In this document: positions 23,235-30,976 of the stretch, in pieces
Position numbering within the stretch: position 1 is the first letter of the stretch
How the letters are laid out: every line of letters starts with the position of its first letter
NCBI RefSeq assembly: GCF_000714935.1
Contig: NZ_JMIR01000003.1
Coordinates: 1-64,000, forward strand
DNA: 64,000 nt
Reading direction: 5' to 3'
Source of the DNA: Tumebacillus flagellatus
GTDB taxonomy: Bacteria > Bacillota > Bacilli > Tumebacillales > Tumebacillaceae
The notes under the pieces: generated by a model
Told to the model about the DNA's origin: nothing
The model's input: the letters and a program-made list of their open reading frames with translations, nothing else
Databases searched by the model: none
Translations under genes and position numbers: made by a program

Positions 23235-24332
23235 TTACCCGTTGAGCGCCCGCAGGTGGAACTGTTGCCGCCAGCGCGCCAAATCGTCGGCGCGCGATTC
23301 GCTGGTCTCCGGGTGCACGGCGTTCGTCAGCACGACGGACGTGGTTTTCGTCATCGGATCGCACCAGATCGAAACCCCCGTGCCGCCTGAGAGCCCGAAC
23401 GAATTCGACGGGGCCGCCGCTCCGACCGCACACGCGTCTCCCGCCAGTTCCCAGCCGAATCCGAACCGCTTCCCGCCCGCTTCGGCGTGCGCCGACGTCG
23501 CCAGCGTCACCAGCGTCGCATCAAAAAACCGCTCCCGCCGCACGATCCCTTTGCGCACCCACAACTCGGCAAACTGGTTCAAGTCGGCCGCCGTGGAAAA
23601 CAGCCCCGCATGCCCGCCGACGCCGTCCAATCCGTAAAACGCGTTGCCGTCCAGCACTTCTCCGCACACCGTGTTGCCCCGCCACGGGAAATCCGTCCCG
23701 TCGCACACCCGGCGCTCCTGTTCGTTGCCGATCTCCGTCGCGGCGCACTCTTCGGCGGGCAACCCCTCGCCCGCAAACGAAGTCGCGTGCATGCCGAGCG
23801 GATGGAACACCAATTTTTCGCACACGTCCGAGAGCGGCATGTCCCAGACCCGCTCCAGCAAAAATCCCAACAGCATGTAGCCCAAGTCGCTCTGCATCGC
23901 CCGCGTGCCCGGCGCCGTCTCCAGCGGCGTGTCCGCGAGTTGGCGCAAGTACGCTTTCAAGCCGCGCGCCTGCAGGTAGAACGGCTTCCAGCCGGGCAGC
24001 CCGGAGGAGTGGGTCAAGAGATGGAACGCGTTGATTTGCGCTTTGGTGTAGCGGTCGATGCCCGTGGCAAACTCCGGCAAGTAGCGAACGACAGGATCGA
24101 CCAGTGAAAGTTTGCCCATCTGCACCGTGCGCAACGTCGCCGGCATCGTCGCGACCACCTGCGTCAACGCCGCCAAATCAAAGCGCGTGTCCAACTGCAT
24201 CGCCCGGTGGTTCGGCGTCAATTCCGCCGCGCCGTGCGCCTCGTAAAAAACCGGCTCTCCCTGCATCGACACACACGCGACCACACCCGGAAACACTCCG
24301 CGCTCCAACCCTGCTCCAATCGTCCTCCGCAT
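23235..24332 (-). CDS. Class C beta-lactamase-fold protein lacking the catalytic residues
   Basis: The 365-residue protein has the overall pattern of serine beta-lactamase-fold hydrolases: FPGVV-CVSMQGE at the start, HLLTHSSGLPGW, VFHPLGMHAT and GLDGVGGHAGLFSTAADLNQF. The catalytic SxxK is replaced by A-L-T-Q (about 55-58, in FDLAALTQVV). The Tyr motif reads MQSDLGY instead of YSDLGY, and the KTG-type triad reads GGTG instead of GHTG. All three active-site motifs are lost in a long intact frame, so it is probably a binding pseudoenzyme. The ATG at 24332 has AAGGGAG about 10 bases upstream. No signal peptide. Confidence 0.85.
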   Translation of the reverse strand: MRRTIGAGLERGVFPGVVACVSMQGEPVFYEAHGAAELTPNHRAMQLDTRFDLAALTQVVATMPATLRTVQMGKLSLVDPVVRYLPEFATGIDRYTKAQINAFHLLTHSSGLPGWKPFYLQARGLKAYLRQLADTPLETAPGTRAMQSDLGYMLLGFLLERVWDMPLSDVCEKLVFHPLGMHATSFAGEGLPAEECAATEIGNEQERRVCDGTDFPWRGNTVCGEVLDGNAFYGLDGVGGHAGLFSTAADLNQFAELWVRKGIVRRERFFDATLVTLATSAHAEAGGKRFGFGWELAGDACAVGAAAPSNSFGLSGGTGVSIWCDPMTKTTSVVLTNAVHPETSESRADDLARWRQQFHLRALNG

Positions 24333-24386
24333 TGAAATCCGTCTCCCTTCACGAAATCTAGTGTTCTGATTTCTATGAAGCGAGCA

Positions 24387-24422
24387 AGAAAAAAAGACCA
24401 AGCCGCGCGGGCCGGGTCTTGG
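24387..24422 (-). terminator. Terminator of the second HesB-like selenoprotein unit
   Basis: An imperfect AAGACC-cGGCC / GGC-ttGGTCTT stem ends in T7 on the minus strand. Confidence 0.7.
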
Positions 24423-24439
24423 GATCGCAAGAGGGAAAC

Positions 24440-24841
24440 CTATTGTTGTTCGCCTTCGTACACGCGAGCAACTTTGGTCATCAGCTTGGAGACGTCCGCA
24501 TCGTTCATCGGACGGCCTTCGCGCTGCAGCTTTTCGCCGATGCGCTCCAGTTCTTCGTGGAGAAAGCGCAGAATTTCGTACTTGTTGCTGCCTTGCTTGA
24601 CGGAGATGGAGTTGGTTTTGAGCTGGTCGACGAACGGAACTTCGTTGTTCTCGTTCGGCACCGCGTTCGCCACCGGCATCGACTTGTCATAGATGGCTAC
24701 GATGCCCGCGTTGTTGACGACGAAGTAGATCGAGAAGTACGGGTTGTTCATCGAAGTCGGGCCGAACGCGAACGTAGCGGAGACGCAGCGCTCCATGGAT
24801 TTGATGTCATAGTTGACTTGTACAGGCGGGTTCATCGACAT
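24440..24841 (-). CDS. Hypothetical protein, 133 residues, in a unit with the HesB-like selenoprotein
   Basis: I do not recognise it. The ATG at 24841 suits AAGGG 9 bases upstream; ATGs at 24850 and 24835 are alternatives. The N-terminal half looks beta-rich (VQVNYDIKSMERCVSATFAFG, then YFSIYFVVNNAGIVAIYD) and the C-terminal half is helical and charged. It lies 30 bases downstream of the HesB-like selenoprotein gene, with the same strand and a shared terminator, so a linked role is possible. It has a single Cys. Confidence 0.55.
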   Translation of the reverse strand: MSMNPPVQVNYDIKSMERCVSATFAFGPTSMNNPYFSIYFVVNNAGIVAIYDKSMPVANAVPNENNEVPFVDQLKTNSISVKQGSNKYEILRFLHEELERIGEKLQREGRPMNDADVSKLMTKVARVYEGEQQ

Positions 24842-24871
24842 TGGGTTCATCCCTTCTTGAGTGACGGTATC

Positions 24872-25162
24872 TTAGCAAGCGGAGTTGGGACCCGCTTCGT
24901 TAATCACCATAAAGCTGTCTTCGTACGAATCGTAGTCCACGGTGATGCTCTCGACAAACGACGCGGCAAACGCGTCGATGGCGAACTTCAAGCCGCGAAC
25001 TTCGTGAAACTTGTCATGCTCTCTTGGTTCATCCAGAACCAAACGAAACTTCATGCCGCCTCAGCCGGGCGAAACTTGTACGCGGATGACGACTTCCTCG
25101 TCCGCTTCTTCCTTCAAGATCTCCTGGATTTGCTCCAGTGCGAGATCGGTGACTGCGATCAT
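24872..25162 (-). CDS. HesB/IscA-like protein with in-frame UGA (selenoprotein, second copy)
   Basis: Read through an in-frame UGA at codon 34 (25061-25063), the gene encodes 96 residues of the HesB/IscA family. The site reads VSPG-U-GGMKFRLVLDE, matching the GGCGG-type motif whose Cys binds iron or clusters in IscA. Family pattern continues to FMVINEAGPNSAC with a terminal Cys. AGGAGG precedes the ATG. A perfect hairpin TTGGTTC-TGGAT-GAACCAA has its loop 25 bases after the UGA. Its loop equals that of the gene at 16203, though the proteins are otherwise diverged. It probably takes part in Fe-S cluster or selenium-dependent redox work. Confidence 0.88.
25024..25063 (-). promoter_or_regulatory. 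SECIS-like hairpin of the second HesB-like gene
   Basis: UGA is at 25061-25063. Seven perfect base pairs (TTGGTTC 25036-25042 with GAACCAA 25024-25030) close the loop TGGAT, 25 bases after the UGA. Confidence 0.8.
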
Positions 25163-25283
25163 GGGCAGTACCTCCTCTGTGTCGTTCTAGTTTGATTTTA
25201 CATAGTTTTCACGATTCATTCAAATGGATACGACGAATGCTTGGTATTCTAGAGTCAGAAACCATGGCAAAGGGGATGTTCTC

Positions 25284-25691
25284 ATGGAAGGAAACGCAAG
25301 AAACTGCGGGGTTACGATCCATCAACGGTGCCGGGCTCCGTACCTGTTAGGGTGCCTCCTGCCGCATACCCTCATCCGTCCGGACCGGTTGCTTTCCTCG
25401 TCCCTTGAGGCGCGCGTCACCTTTGCAAACGGATTTCCGGCTCTGGAACTGCACGCGGGCATCACCGACCTCAAAGGTCATCTCCACCGCTTCCAATTCG
25501 TCGTGTCTTATCTTACGCACCAAGAATTCATCATGGCGCTGATGGAAGCGTCCACGCTCTACCTGCTCACCGGCACGGATCACCCCGTCTCGCTCGACCA
25601 GCGCGTCCACGACGGCGGCGTTGCCGTGGAAATCACGGAAGCCTTTCGGGAGCAGCTGCAGCGTCCCGTGTTGGTTCGCCAACACGCCTGA
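25284..25691 (+). CDS. Hypothetical protein, 135 residues
   Basis: I do not recognise it. The ATG at 25284 has AAGGGGA 8 bases upstream; the frame is open from 25224 but without a better start. The protein is soluble, with a beta-rich centre (RVTFANGFPALELHAGITDLKG) and a helical C-terminal part. It diverges from the HesB-like selenoprotein gene and is followed by a strong terminator shared with mutY. Confidence 0.55.
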   Translation: MEGNARNCGVTIHQRCRAPYLLGCLLPHTLIRPDRLLSSSLEARVTFANGFPALELHAGITDLKGHLHRFQFVVSYLTHQEFIMALMEASTLYLLTGTDHPVSLDQRVHDGGVAVEITEAFREQLQRPVLVRQHA

Positions 25692-25711
25692 CTCTAATAT
25701 CCGCCTTCGTC

Positions 25712-25745
25712 AAAAAGCACTCGGCCGCGACCGAGTGCTTTTTTT
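25712..25745. terminator. Bidirectional terminator before mutY
   Basis: The perfect stem AAAAGCACTCGG / CCGAGTGCTTTT is flanked by A- and T-runs. Confidence 0.9.
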
Positions 25746-25748
25746 GAT

Positions 25749-26822
25749 CTAGATCAGCCCGCCCAGTTGCTTGACGACCTTCTGGTGGGCGACGGGGAAT
25801 GCGTAGGATTCCAACTCGTGCAGCGGCACCCATCGGACGTCCTCTGTGACGCGCACCGTGCCGGAGAGCAGCGCGCACTCAAACACGCGCATGTTCCAAT
25901 GCAGGTGGCTAAAAGTATGTTCGACTTGCGCAAACAGGTGTTTCGGCTCCACGACGACGCCGAAGTCTTCGCGCAAGTGTTGACGCAGCGAATCTTCCAG
26001 CGACAGCCCCTCCACGCGCTCGCCGCCCGGAAACTCCCAAAGTCCCGCGAGCAATCCCGTGTCGGGACGACGGCGGATCAGCACCGCGTCGCCGTTGCGC
26101 ACCAGCGCGGCCGTCATGTCGACCGGGCGCGGGGGTTTTTTCTTCTCTTTGACGGGCAGGTCTTCCTGCACCCCCTCGGCGAACGCTTGGCAATACGCTT
26201 GCACCGGACACGTCTGACAGCGGGGGTTTTTCGGTATGCAGATGCGCGCGCCGAGTTCCATCAGCCCTTGGTTGAACGAGGCGGCTCGTCCGGTCGGGAT
26301 CAAGAATTCGGCGAGGTCTTCGAACGTCTTGCGGGTTTTCGGCTTCATGATGTCTTCTTCGATCAAGTACAGGCGCGAGAGCACGCGAAACACGTTGCCG
26401 TCCACCGCCGGAACGTCGCGGTCGTACGCGATCGACTGCACCGCTCCGGCCGTGTACGGGCCGACGCCAGGCAGTGCGCGCATCTCGTCGAGCGTGTCCG
26501 GAACGATGCCGTGGTGACGCTCTTTGACCACTTGCGCCGCCTTCTGCAAATTGCGGACGCGGGAGTAATACCCGAGCCCTTCCCAGTGCTTCAGCACATC
26601 GGCTTCCGGCGCGTCGGCGAGCGCTTCAATCGTCGGAAACCGTTCCAAGAACCGCTCCCAATAAGGAATCACCGTTTCCACCCGCGTCTGCTGGAGCATC
26701 ACTTCCGACACCCAGATCGCATACGGGTCGCGCGTCCGCCGCCACGGGAGGTCGCGCTTGTTCGCTTCATACCAATCCAACAATGCTTTCCCGACTCCAT
26801 CGCGAGTCGCCAATTTGTTCAT
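25749..26822 (-). CDS. mutY: A/G-specific adenine glycosylase MutY
   Basis: The 357-residue DNA repair enzyme removes adenine mispaired with 8-oxoguanine. It has the MutY start (LLDWYEANKRDLPWRRTRDPY), VMLQQTRVETVI, and the helix-hairpin-helix LPGVGPYTAGAV followed by catalytic Asp in VDGNVFRVLSR. The 4Fe-4S ligands are C-x6-C-x2-C-x5-C (CIPKNPRCQTCPVQAYC). A C-terminal NUDIX-like domain (about 225-350) recognises 8-oxoG. It is 30 bases downstream of the GGDEF/HD-GYP gene and may share its transcript. Confidence 0.95.
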   Translation of the reverse strand: MNKLATRDGVGKALLDWYEANKRDLPWRRTRDPYAIWVSEVMLQQTRVETVIPYWERFLERFPTIEALADAPEADVLKHWEGLGYYSRVRNLQKAAQVVKERHHGIVPDTLDEMRALPGVGPYTAGAVQSIAYDRDVPAVDGNVFRVLSRLYLIEEDIMKPKTRKTFEDLAEFLIPTGRAASFNQGLMELGARICIPKNPRCQTCPVQAYCQAFAEGVQEDLPVKEKKKPPRPVDMTAALVRNGDAVLIRRRPDTGLLAGLWEFPGGERVEGLSLEDSLRQHLREDFGVVVEPKHLFAQVEHTFSHLHWNMRVFECALLSGTVRVTEDVRWVPLHELESYAFPVAHQKVVKQLGGLI

Positions 26823-26852
26823 CTCTGCGAAGTCCTCCGTGATGTGTACGCT

Positions 26853-27992
26853 TTACGCTCTGATGGCGTGACGACTTTCCAACTCTTGGCAGAACACCGA
26901 GACAAGCTCCGGGTCAAACTGCGTGCCCGCACAGCGGCGCAGTTCGCCAATCGCTGCCTCGATCGTCTTGCACTTGCGGTACGAGCGGTCGAGCGTCATC
27001 GCCGAAAACGAATCGGCAATCGCCAGAATCCGTCCCGCCAGCGGTATTTCCTCGCCGCACAAGCCGCGCGGATACCCGGTGCCGTCGTAGCGTTCATGAT
27101 GGTGCATGACGCCGTCGCGCATCACCTGGCTTGTGTAATGCTTTGCGAGTATGTCGTGCGAGATCGTGACATGGCATTTCATCGACACATATTCTTCCTG
27201 CGTCAGACGGCCCGGCTTTTTCAAGATCGGGTCGGGGATCAAGACTTTGCCGATGTCATGAAATAGCCCCGCGACCCGCAACTCCGCCTGCATCGACTCC
27301 GGCAAACCGAGCGCCGCCGCGAGAATTCCGACGTACTCCGCCACGTCTTCGGAATGCTCCACGGTGTACGTGTCTTTATCTTTCAGGGAGAGGAGGTAGA
27401 GTTCCAAGATACGAGACGCGTTCTCAAGGAACGACCGATACGAAACCGTCCGGCGCTGCAGTTTCGCCACGCCGTCGTGTTCGGCTTGCTCCAACGCTTG
27501 CTGTGCGACTGCAACCAGCTCTTGGGCCGCACTCGCGTCGCGGGGATACTCCGCCACGCCGATCGAGACCGTCACCGGCAGAGCTTCTTCGTTTTTTTTT
27601 GCCAAAAAACGCTGTTCCCGCAAGCGTTGTTGCAGCCCCTCCGCGAGCAGTTCCGCTTCTTGTGCCGTCGTATCCGGCAGCACGACCAAGAACTCGTCTC
27701 CTCCGAAACGCCCGATGAAATCGCCGGAACGCAAAGCGCGGCACAACACACCTGCCACGCTCTTCAACACCAGGTCGCCCGCTTCATATCCGTAGTGCTC
27801 GTTGATCGGCTTGAAGTCGTCCACATCCAGAAACAGCACAGACACCTCGTGCCCTCCTTCATGCGCCTCCAAGACAGCCTGCCGCAACAACTCGTTGATT
27901 TTGCGGTGTCCGTACAGTCCCGTCAGCAAACAGTTCTCTTGGAAATCCGCTTGCGACGGACGCCGGCGTCGTTGCAACATCCGGTATTTCAT
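26853..27992 (-). CDS. GGDEF and HD-GYP hybrid cyclic-di-GMP protein
   Basis: The 379-residue soluble protein joins a diguanylate cyclase domain (about 15-185) to an HD-GYP phosphodiesterase domain (about 195-375). The cyclase site GGDEF is intact at 97-101 and the inhibitory RxxD site (RSGD, 88-91) lies five residues before it. The HD-GYP half has HDIGK and HHHERYDGTGYP. Both opposing activities may be present in one chain, without a sensory or membrane domain. It precedes mutY by 30 bases on the same strand. Confidence 0.92.
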   Translation of the reverse strand: MKYRMLQRRRRPSQADFQENCLLTGLYGHRKINELLRQAVLEAHEGGHEVSVLFLDVDDFKPINEHYGYEAGDLVLKSVAGVLCRALRSGDFIGRFGGDEFLVVLPDTTAQEAELLAEGLQQRLREQRFLAKKNEEALPVTVSIGVAEYPRDASAAQELVAVAQQALEQAEHDGVAKLQRRTVSYRSFLENASRILELYLLSLKDKDTYTVEHSEDVAEYVGILAAALGLPESMQAELRVAGLFHDIGKVLIPDPILKKPGRLTQEEYVSMKCHVTISHDILAKHYTSQVMRDGVMHHHERYDGTGYPRGLCGEEIPLAGRILAIADSFSAMTLDRSYRKCKTIEAAIGELRRCAGTQFDPELVSVFCQELESRHAIRA

Positions 27993-28127
27993 CGAAACTC
28001 CCCCTTTCTTTTTACTTTAATTTTTTTCGTCAAATTACGACATGGTTTTCACTTATTCGATTTCCATCTATATTCTCCTGCCGCCTCTAACAGAAATCCC
28101 GATTCCCCAAAAATCTGAAGGTTCGGA

Positions 28128-28156
28128 TTGACTCACCAACTTATCCCAGCTACTAT
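28128..28156 (+). promoter_or_regulatory. Sigma-A promoter of the MFS transporter gene
   Basis: TTGACT (28128-28133), a 17-base spacer and TACTAT (28151-28156) lie about 65 bases before the start codon. Confidence 0.7.
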
Positions 28157-28222
28157 TAGAGATACGCTTTGCCGCAACTTATGTATTTTACAATTTCAAG
28201 ATATAGAGGAGGAGACGATCGC

Positions 28223-29455
28223 ATGGTCTCCGTTTTGCGTATCGGAAGTTTCCGCTGCGTCTGGTTGGCGCAAATCTTTTCCGAAACGGGCGATTGGATT
28301 CGCAACATGGCCCTGCTGTTTTGGGTCTACCGCGTTTCGCATGGCTCCTCGCTCGCGGTCACGGTCATCACCGTGTGCGAGTACGCTCCCGTGCTGCTCG
28401 TCACGCCGTTTGCCGGCGTGTGGGTCGACCGCTTGAACCGGGTGAAGACGATGATTGCGTCCGATTTGCTCCGGGCGGCGGCGATGTTGCTGCTCGCGCT
28501 CGCCCTGCTCACCGATTGGTTGCCGCTCGCCTATCTGGGCGCGCTGCTCGCCGGGAGCTTTCAATCGTTTTTCGACCCGGCGCGCACGGCGGTCGTCGCC
28601 GGCATCGTGCCGAAGGAACACTCGATCGCCGCTACTTCTTTGACCCAAGTTACGCGCAATACGTTACGGGTCTTAGGGCCTATGATCGGTACCGGCGTGT
28701 TCGCGCTGTTGGGCGTCTCGATGTCGTTTGGCATCAACACGGTGACGTTCCTGCTCTCGGCCGTCTGTCTAACCGGCCTGCTGAGGCTCCCGCTGGCGTT
28801 TGAGCCGCGCCCGCGCCGCCGCATTGCGGCGGAACTCGGCGAGGGATTCCGCTACACCGTCGGACACCGGATGCTTCGTCCGATGCTGATCGCCGGGATG
28901 ACGCTCGGCATCGGACTCGGTTCGTACAACTCGCTGCAGATCTTTGTCGTCACGTCGGCGCTGCATCTCGACGAGCGCTATGTGGCGATTCTCAACTCCG
29001 TGCAAGGCGTGGCGATGCTCACGTCCGCCCTCGTGATCGGCACGATGGCCAAGCGCCTCCAACACCGCCATAAACTGATCATCGCCGGACTGTTCCTGAT
29101 CGGCATGGGCATCGTGCTCGTCGCCTGCGCGCCGAACTTGTGGGTCGCAGCACTCGCTCGGCTGATCGTCGGATTCGGCGGCACAACGCTCAACATCGGG
29201 CTGGCGTCGCTGATCCAAACGTTTGTCGCAAGTGAGTTCCTTGGACGCGTCTCGGGGCTGCTGGAGCCGATCATCATCGGCACGATGATGGTCTCCGCCG
29301 CTCTGGCGGGCGCGTTGCTGCGGGAGGTTTCCGTCGTCTGGCTGCTCGCGGGCAACGGCGCGATCGTGCTGCTGGCAGCCTTCGTCGCGCTGGTGTTGTT
29401 CAAGTCTGCGGAATCGGCATCCCCCGTCGCGTCCTCCACACCGGCGTCCTCGTAA
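28223..29455 (+). CDS. MFS exporter (MFS_3 / EntS-like)
   Basis: The 410-residue transporter starts at the ATG at 28223 behind GAGGAGGAG. It has about 11-12 membrane helices and MFS_3 patterns: FSETGDWIRNMALLFWVYRVS near the start, PFAGVWVDRLNRVKTMIASDLLRA (motif A region) and FDPARTA. Relatives export siderophores, macrolides or other small molecules; the substrate here is unknown. It appears as a single-gene unit 60 bases before the peroxiredoxin gene and may be cotranscribed with it. Confidence 0.87.
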   Translation: MVSVLRIGSFRCVWLAQIFSETGDWIRNMALLFWVYRVSHGSSLAVTVITVCEYAPVLLVTPFAGVWVDRLNRVKTMIASDLLRAAAMLLLALALLTDWLPLAYLGALLAGSFQSFFDPARTAVVAGIVPKEHSIAATSLTQVTRNTLRVLGPMIGTGVFALLGVSMSFGINTVTFLLSAVCLTGLLRLPLAFEPRPRRRIAAELGEGFRYTVGHRMLRPMLIAGMTLGIGLGSYNSLQIFVVTSALHLDERYVAILNSVQGVAMLTSALVIGTMAKRLQHRHKLIIAGLFLIGMGIVLVACAPNLWVAALARLIVGFGGTTLNIGLASLIQTFVASEFLGRVSGLLEPIIIGTMMVSAALAGALLREVSVVWLLAGNGAIVLLAAFVALVLFKSAESASPVASSTPASS

Positions 29456-29516
29456 CTTCGGTTGCGACGGATGCTTTTTTTCTATACACTGGTGCACAGA
29501 AGGAGTGATTCGGCGC

Positions 29517-30023
29517 ATGTTATTGGACCTCGGCACAACCGCCCCCGATTTTAAGATGGACAGCACCAAGGGTCCTGTCCGCCTGTACGACTACAAGGGC
29601 AAGAAGAACGTCGTCTTGATCTTCTATCCGATCAACAACACCCGCACCTGCCAGGCGCAGCTCTCCGCCGCCCGCGACGCGCTTCCGCAATACGCGGAAC
29701 TCAATACGGTGGTGTTCGGCGTCAACCCCGGCAAACCGGAAAAGCACCGGAAGTTCGAAGCCAAGAACAACTTCGGCTTCCCGCTGATCTACGATGAACG
29801 CTGGCAGTTGGCGTATCACTTCCGCATCCCGACCCTGATGGGGTTCATGCAGGCGCGGACGGTCTACATCTTGGACAAGAACATGATCGTGCGCTACGTG
29901 TTCCGCGGCTCACCGACGTCACTTGAGCTGTTTGAGGTCATCCAAGGCATCAACGACGGCACCCTGCCGATCCCGGAGCCGCCGCAACCGGCTGACGAAA
30001 CACCCGCCGCCAGCAAAAAATAA
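29517..30023 (+). CDS. AhpC/TSA-family peroxiredoxin (Cys type)
   Basis: The 168-residue peroxiredoxin starts at the ATG at 29517, with AAGGAG upstream. The peroxidatic site is YPINNTRTCQAQLS, a P-x3-T-x2-C motif with Cys, unlike the selenocysteine type at 55876. It resembles BCP-like thiol peroxidases. The C-terminus ends in a Pro-rich tail (PEPPQPADETPAA). No signal peptide. It lies downstream of the MFS gene and ends at a terminator at 30049-30084. Confidence 0.87.
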   Translation: MLLDLGTTAPDFKMDSTKGPVRLYDYKGKKNVVLIFYPINNTRTCQAQLSAARDALPQYAELNTVVFGVNPGKPEKHRKFEAKNNFGFPLIYDERWQLAYHFRIPTLMGFMQARTVYILDKNMIVRYVFRGSPTSLELFEVIQGINDGTLPIPEPPQPADETPAASKK

Positions 30024-30048
30024 GCCCTCCCAAACCAAACGGTCGTAC

Positions 30049-30084
30049 GAAAAAAAGCGGAGTCCGCACAGGACGCCGCTTTTT
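30049..30084. terminator. Terminator after the peroxiredoxin gene
   Basis: The AAAGCGG-a-GTCC / GGAC-g-CCGCTTT stem has a T-run on the plus strand. Confidence 0.8.
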
Positions 30085-30144
30085 CATGACTACGATGCAG
30101 TTTTGAGCAACAGTCCCATCCTCCTGAAGGGCTTGGTGACGCTT

Positions 30145-30597
30145 TCACCGGTCCAACTTTTCGAAGAGACGTTCCAAATAACCGCAAAAGTTTGTTAATT
30201 CTTCATGCGAAAAGTCGCCCAGCATCTCTTCCGTGAATTCGTTGCGCGGGCCCTCGATCGCGTTCATGAACTCCTTGCCTTTGTCGGTGAGGAGGACTTT
30301 GGTAACGCGGCGGTCAAACTGATCCGGATGGCGAGAGACGAAACCGTCGCGCTCCAAGCGGTCGACCATGCCGGTCATGTTGGCTTTGGTGACGAGCAGG
30401 TTTTTGCCCAACTCGGTCATCGTCATGCCTTGGCCGCTCTTGCACAAAACACTGAGCAGTGTCCATTGTTGCTGAGACAGCCCATAGGCGCCTGCCAACC
30501 GAGGCGAGTTTCCATGCTTGATGAGCAAATTGTTAATACGAATGAACATATTAATCAAGTTCGCTCGTAACTCCTCGTCACGATTCAAAATATTCAT
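30145..30597 (-). CDS. MarR-family regulator
   Basis: The 150-residue regulator has a MarR winged helix with the recognition helix near LVTKANMTGMVDRLERDG and the wing RRVTKVLLTDKG. MarR proteins bind DNA as dimers and respond to phenolics, oxidants or metals. The ribosome site is weak. It is transcribed away from the small membrane protein at 30725, so a direct target is not evident. Confidence 0.9.
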   Translation of the reverse strand: MNILNRDEELRANLINMFIRINNLLIKHGNSPRLAGAYGLSQQQWTLLSVLCKSGQGMTMTELGKNLLVTKANMTGMVDRLERDGFVSRHPDQFDRRVTKVLLTDKGKEFMNAIEGPRNEFTEEMLGDFSHEELTNFCGYLERLFEKLDR

Positions 30598-30724
30598 CTC
30601 TTAATCTACCCCAAACCTGTTTTTTTATTTATGTGACATACAATATAATACCACACTTCGCCAAACGGCACAGCGTATCTTCTCAGAAAAAGTGTAAAAA
30701 ATAAGCGCACGGGAGGTGGTAAAC

Positions 30725-30916
30725 ATGTGGGAAATGATCACTGACATGATGCCTCGTCGCAAACGCGGTCTCAACACCGTCACGGCGATGGTGATCGGTG
30801 CTGGCGTCGGCATCGCCGCTTGGGAAATGATGCGCCGCAACAACGTGGCGGGCGACTCCACCGACGATATGTCGCGCATCGCGGACTCGATGATGGACGC
30901 GATCGACATGGACTAA
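30725..30916 (+). CDS. Small membrane protein, 63 residues
   Basis: The ATG at 30725 has GGGAGGTGG upstream; a GTG at 30716 overlaps that site and is rejected. One membrane helix (about 18-35, VTAMVIGAGVGIAAW) follows a basic N-terminal segment (PRRKRG), and the C-terminus is acidic. It resembles the small YrzQ/DUF3918-like proteins of Bacilli in outline only. Function is unknown. Confidence 0.6.
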   Translation: MWEMITDMMPRRKRGLNTVTAMVIGAGVGIAAWEMMRRNNVAGDSTDDMSRIADSMMDAIDMD

Positions 30917-30941
30917 CCCGAGTCCTGAGCAAGACCAAACG

Positions 30942-30973
30942 AAAAACCCCTGTCCATGCGGACAGGGGTTTTC
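30942..30973. terminator. Bidirectional terminator between convergent genes
   Basis: The perfect stem AAAACCCCTGTCC / GGACAGGGGTTTT encloses ATGC. Confidence 0.9.
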
Positions 30974-30976
30974 GTG

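Noticed and set aside
29517-30023. Possible selenocysteine in the second peroxiredoxin
   Set aside because: Its peroxidatic codon encodes Cys (NTRTCQ) and there is no internal UGA.
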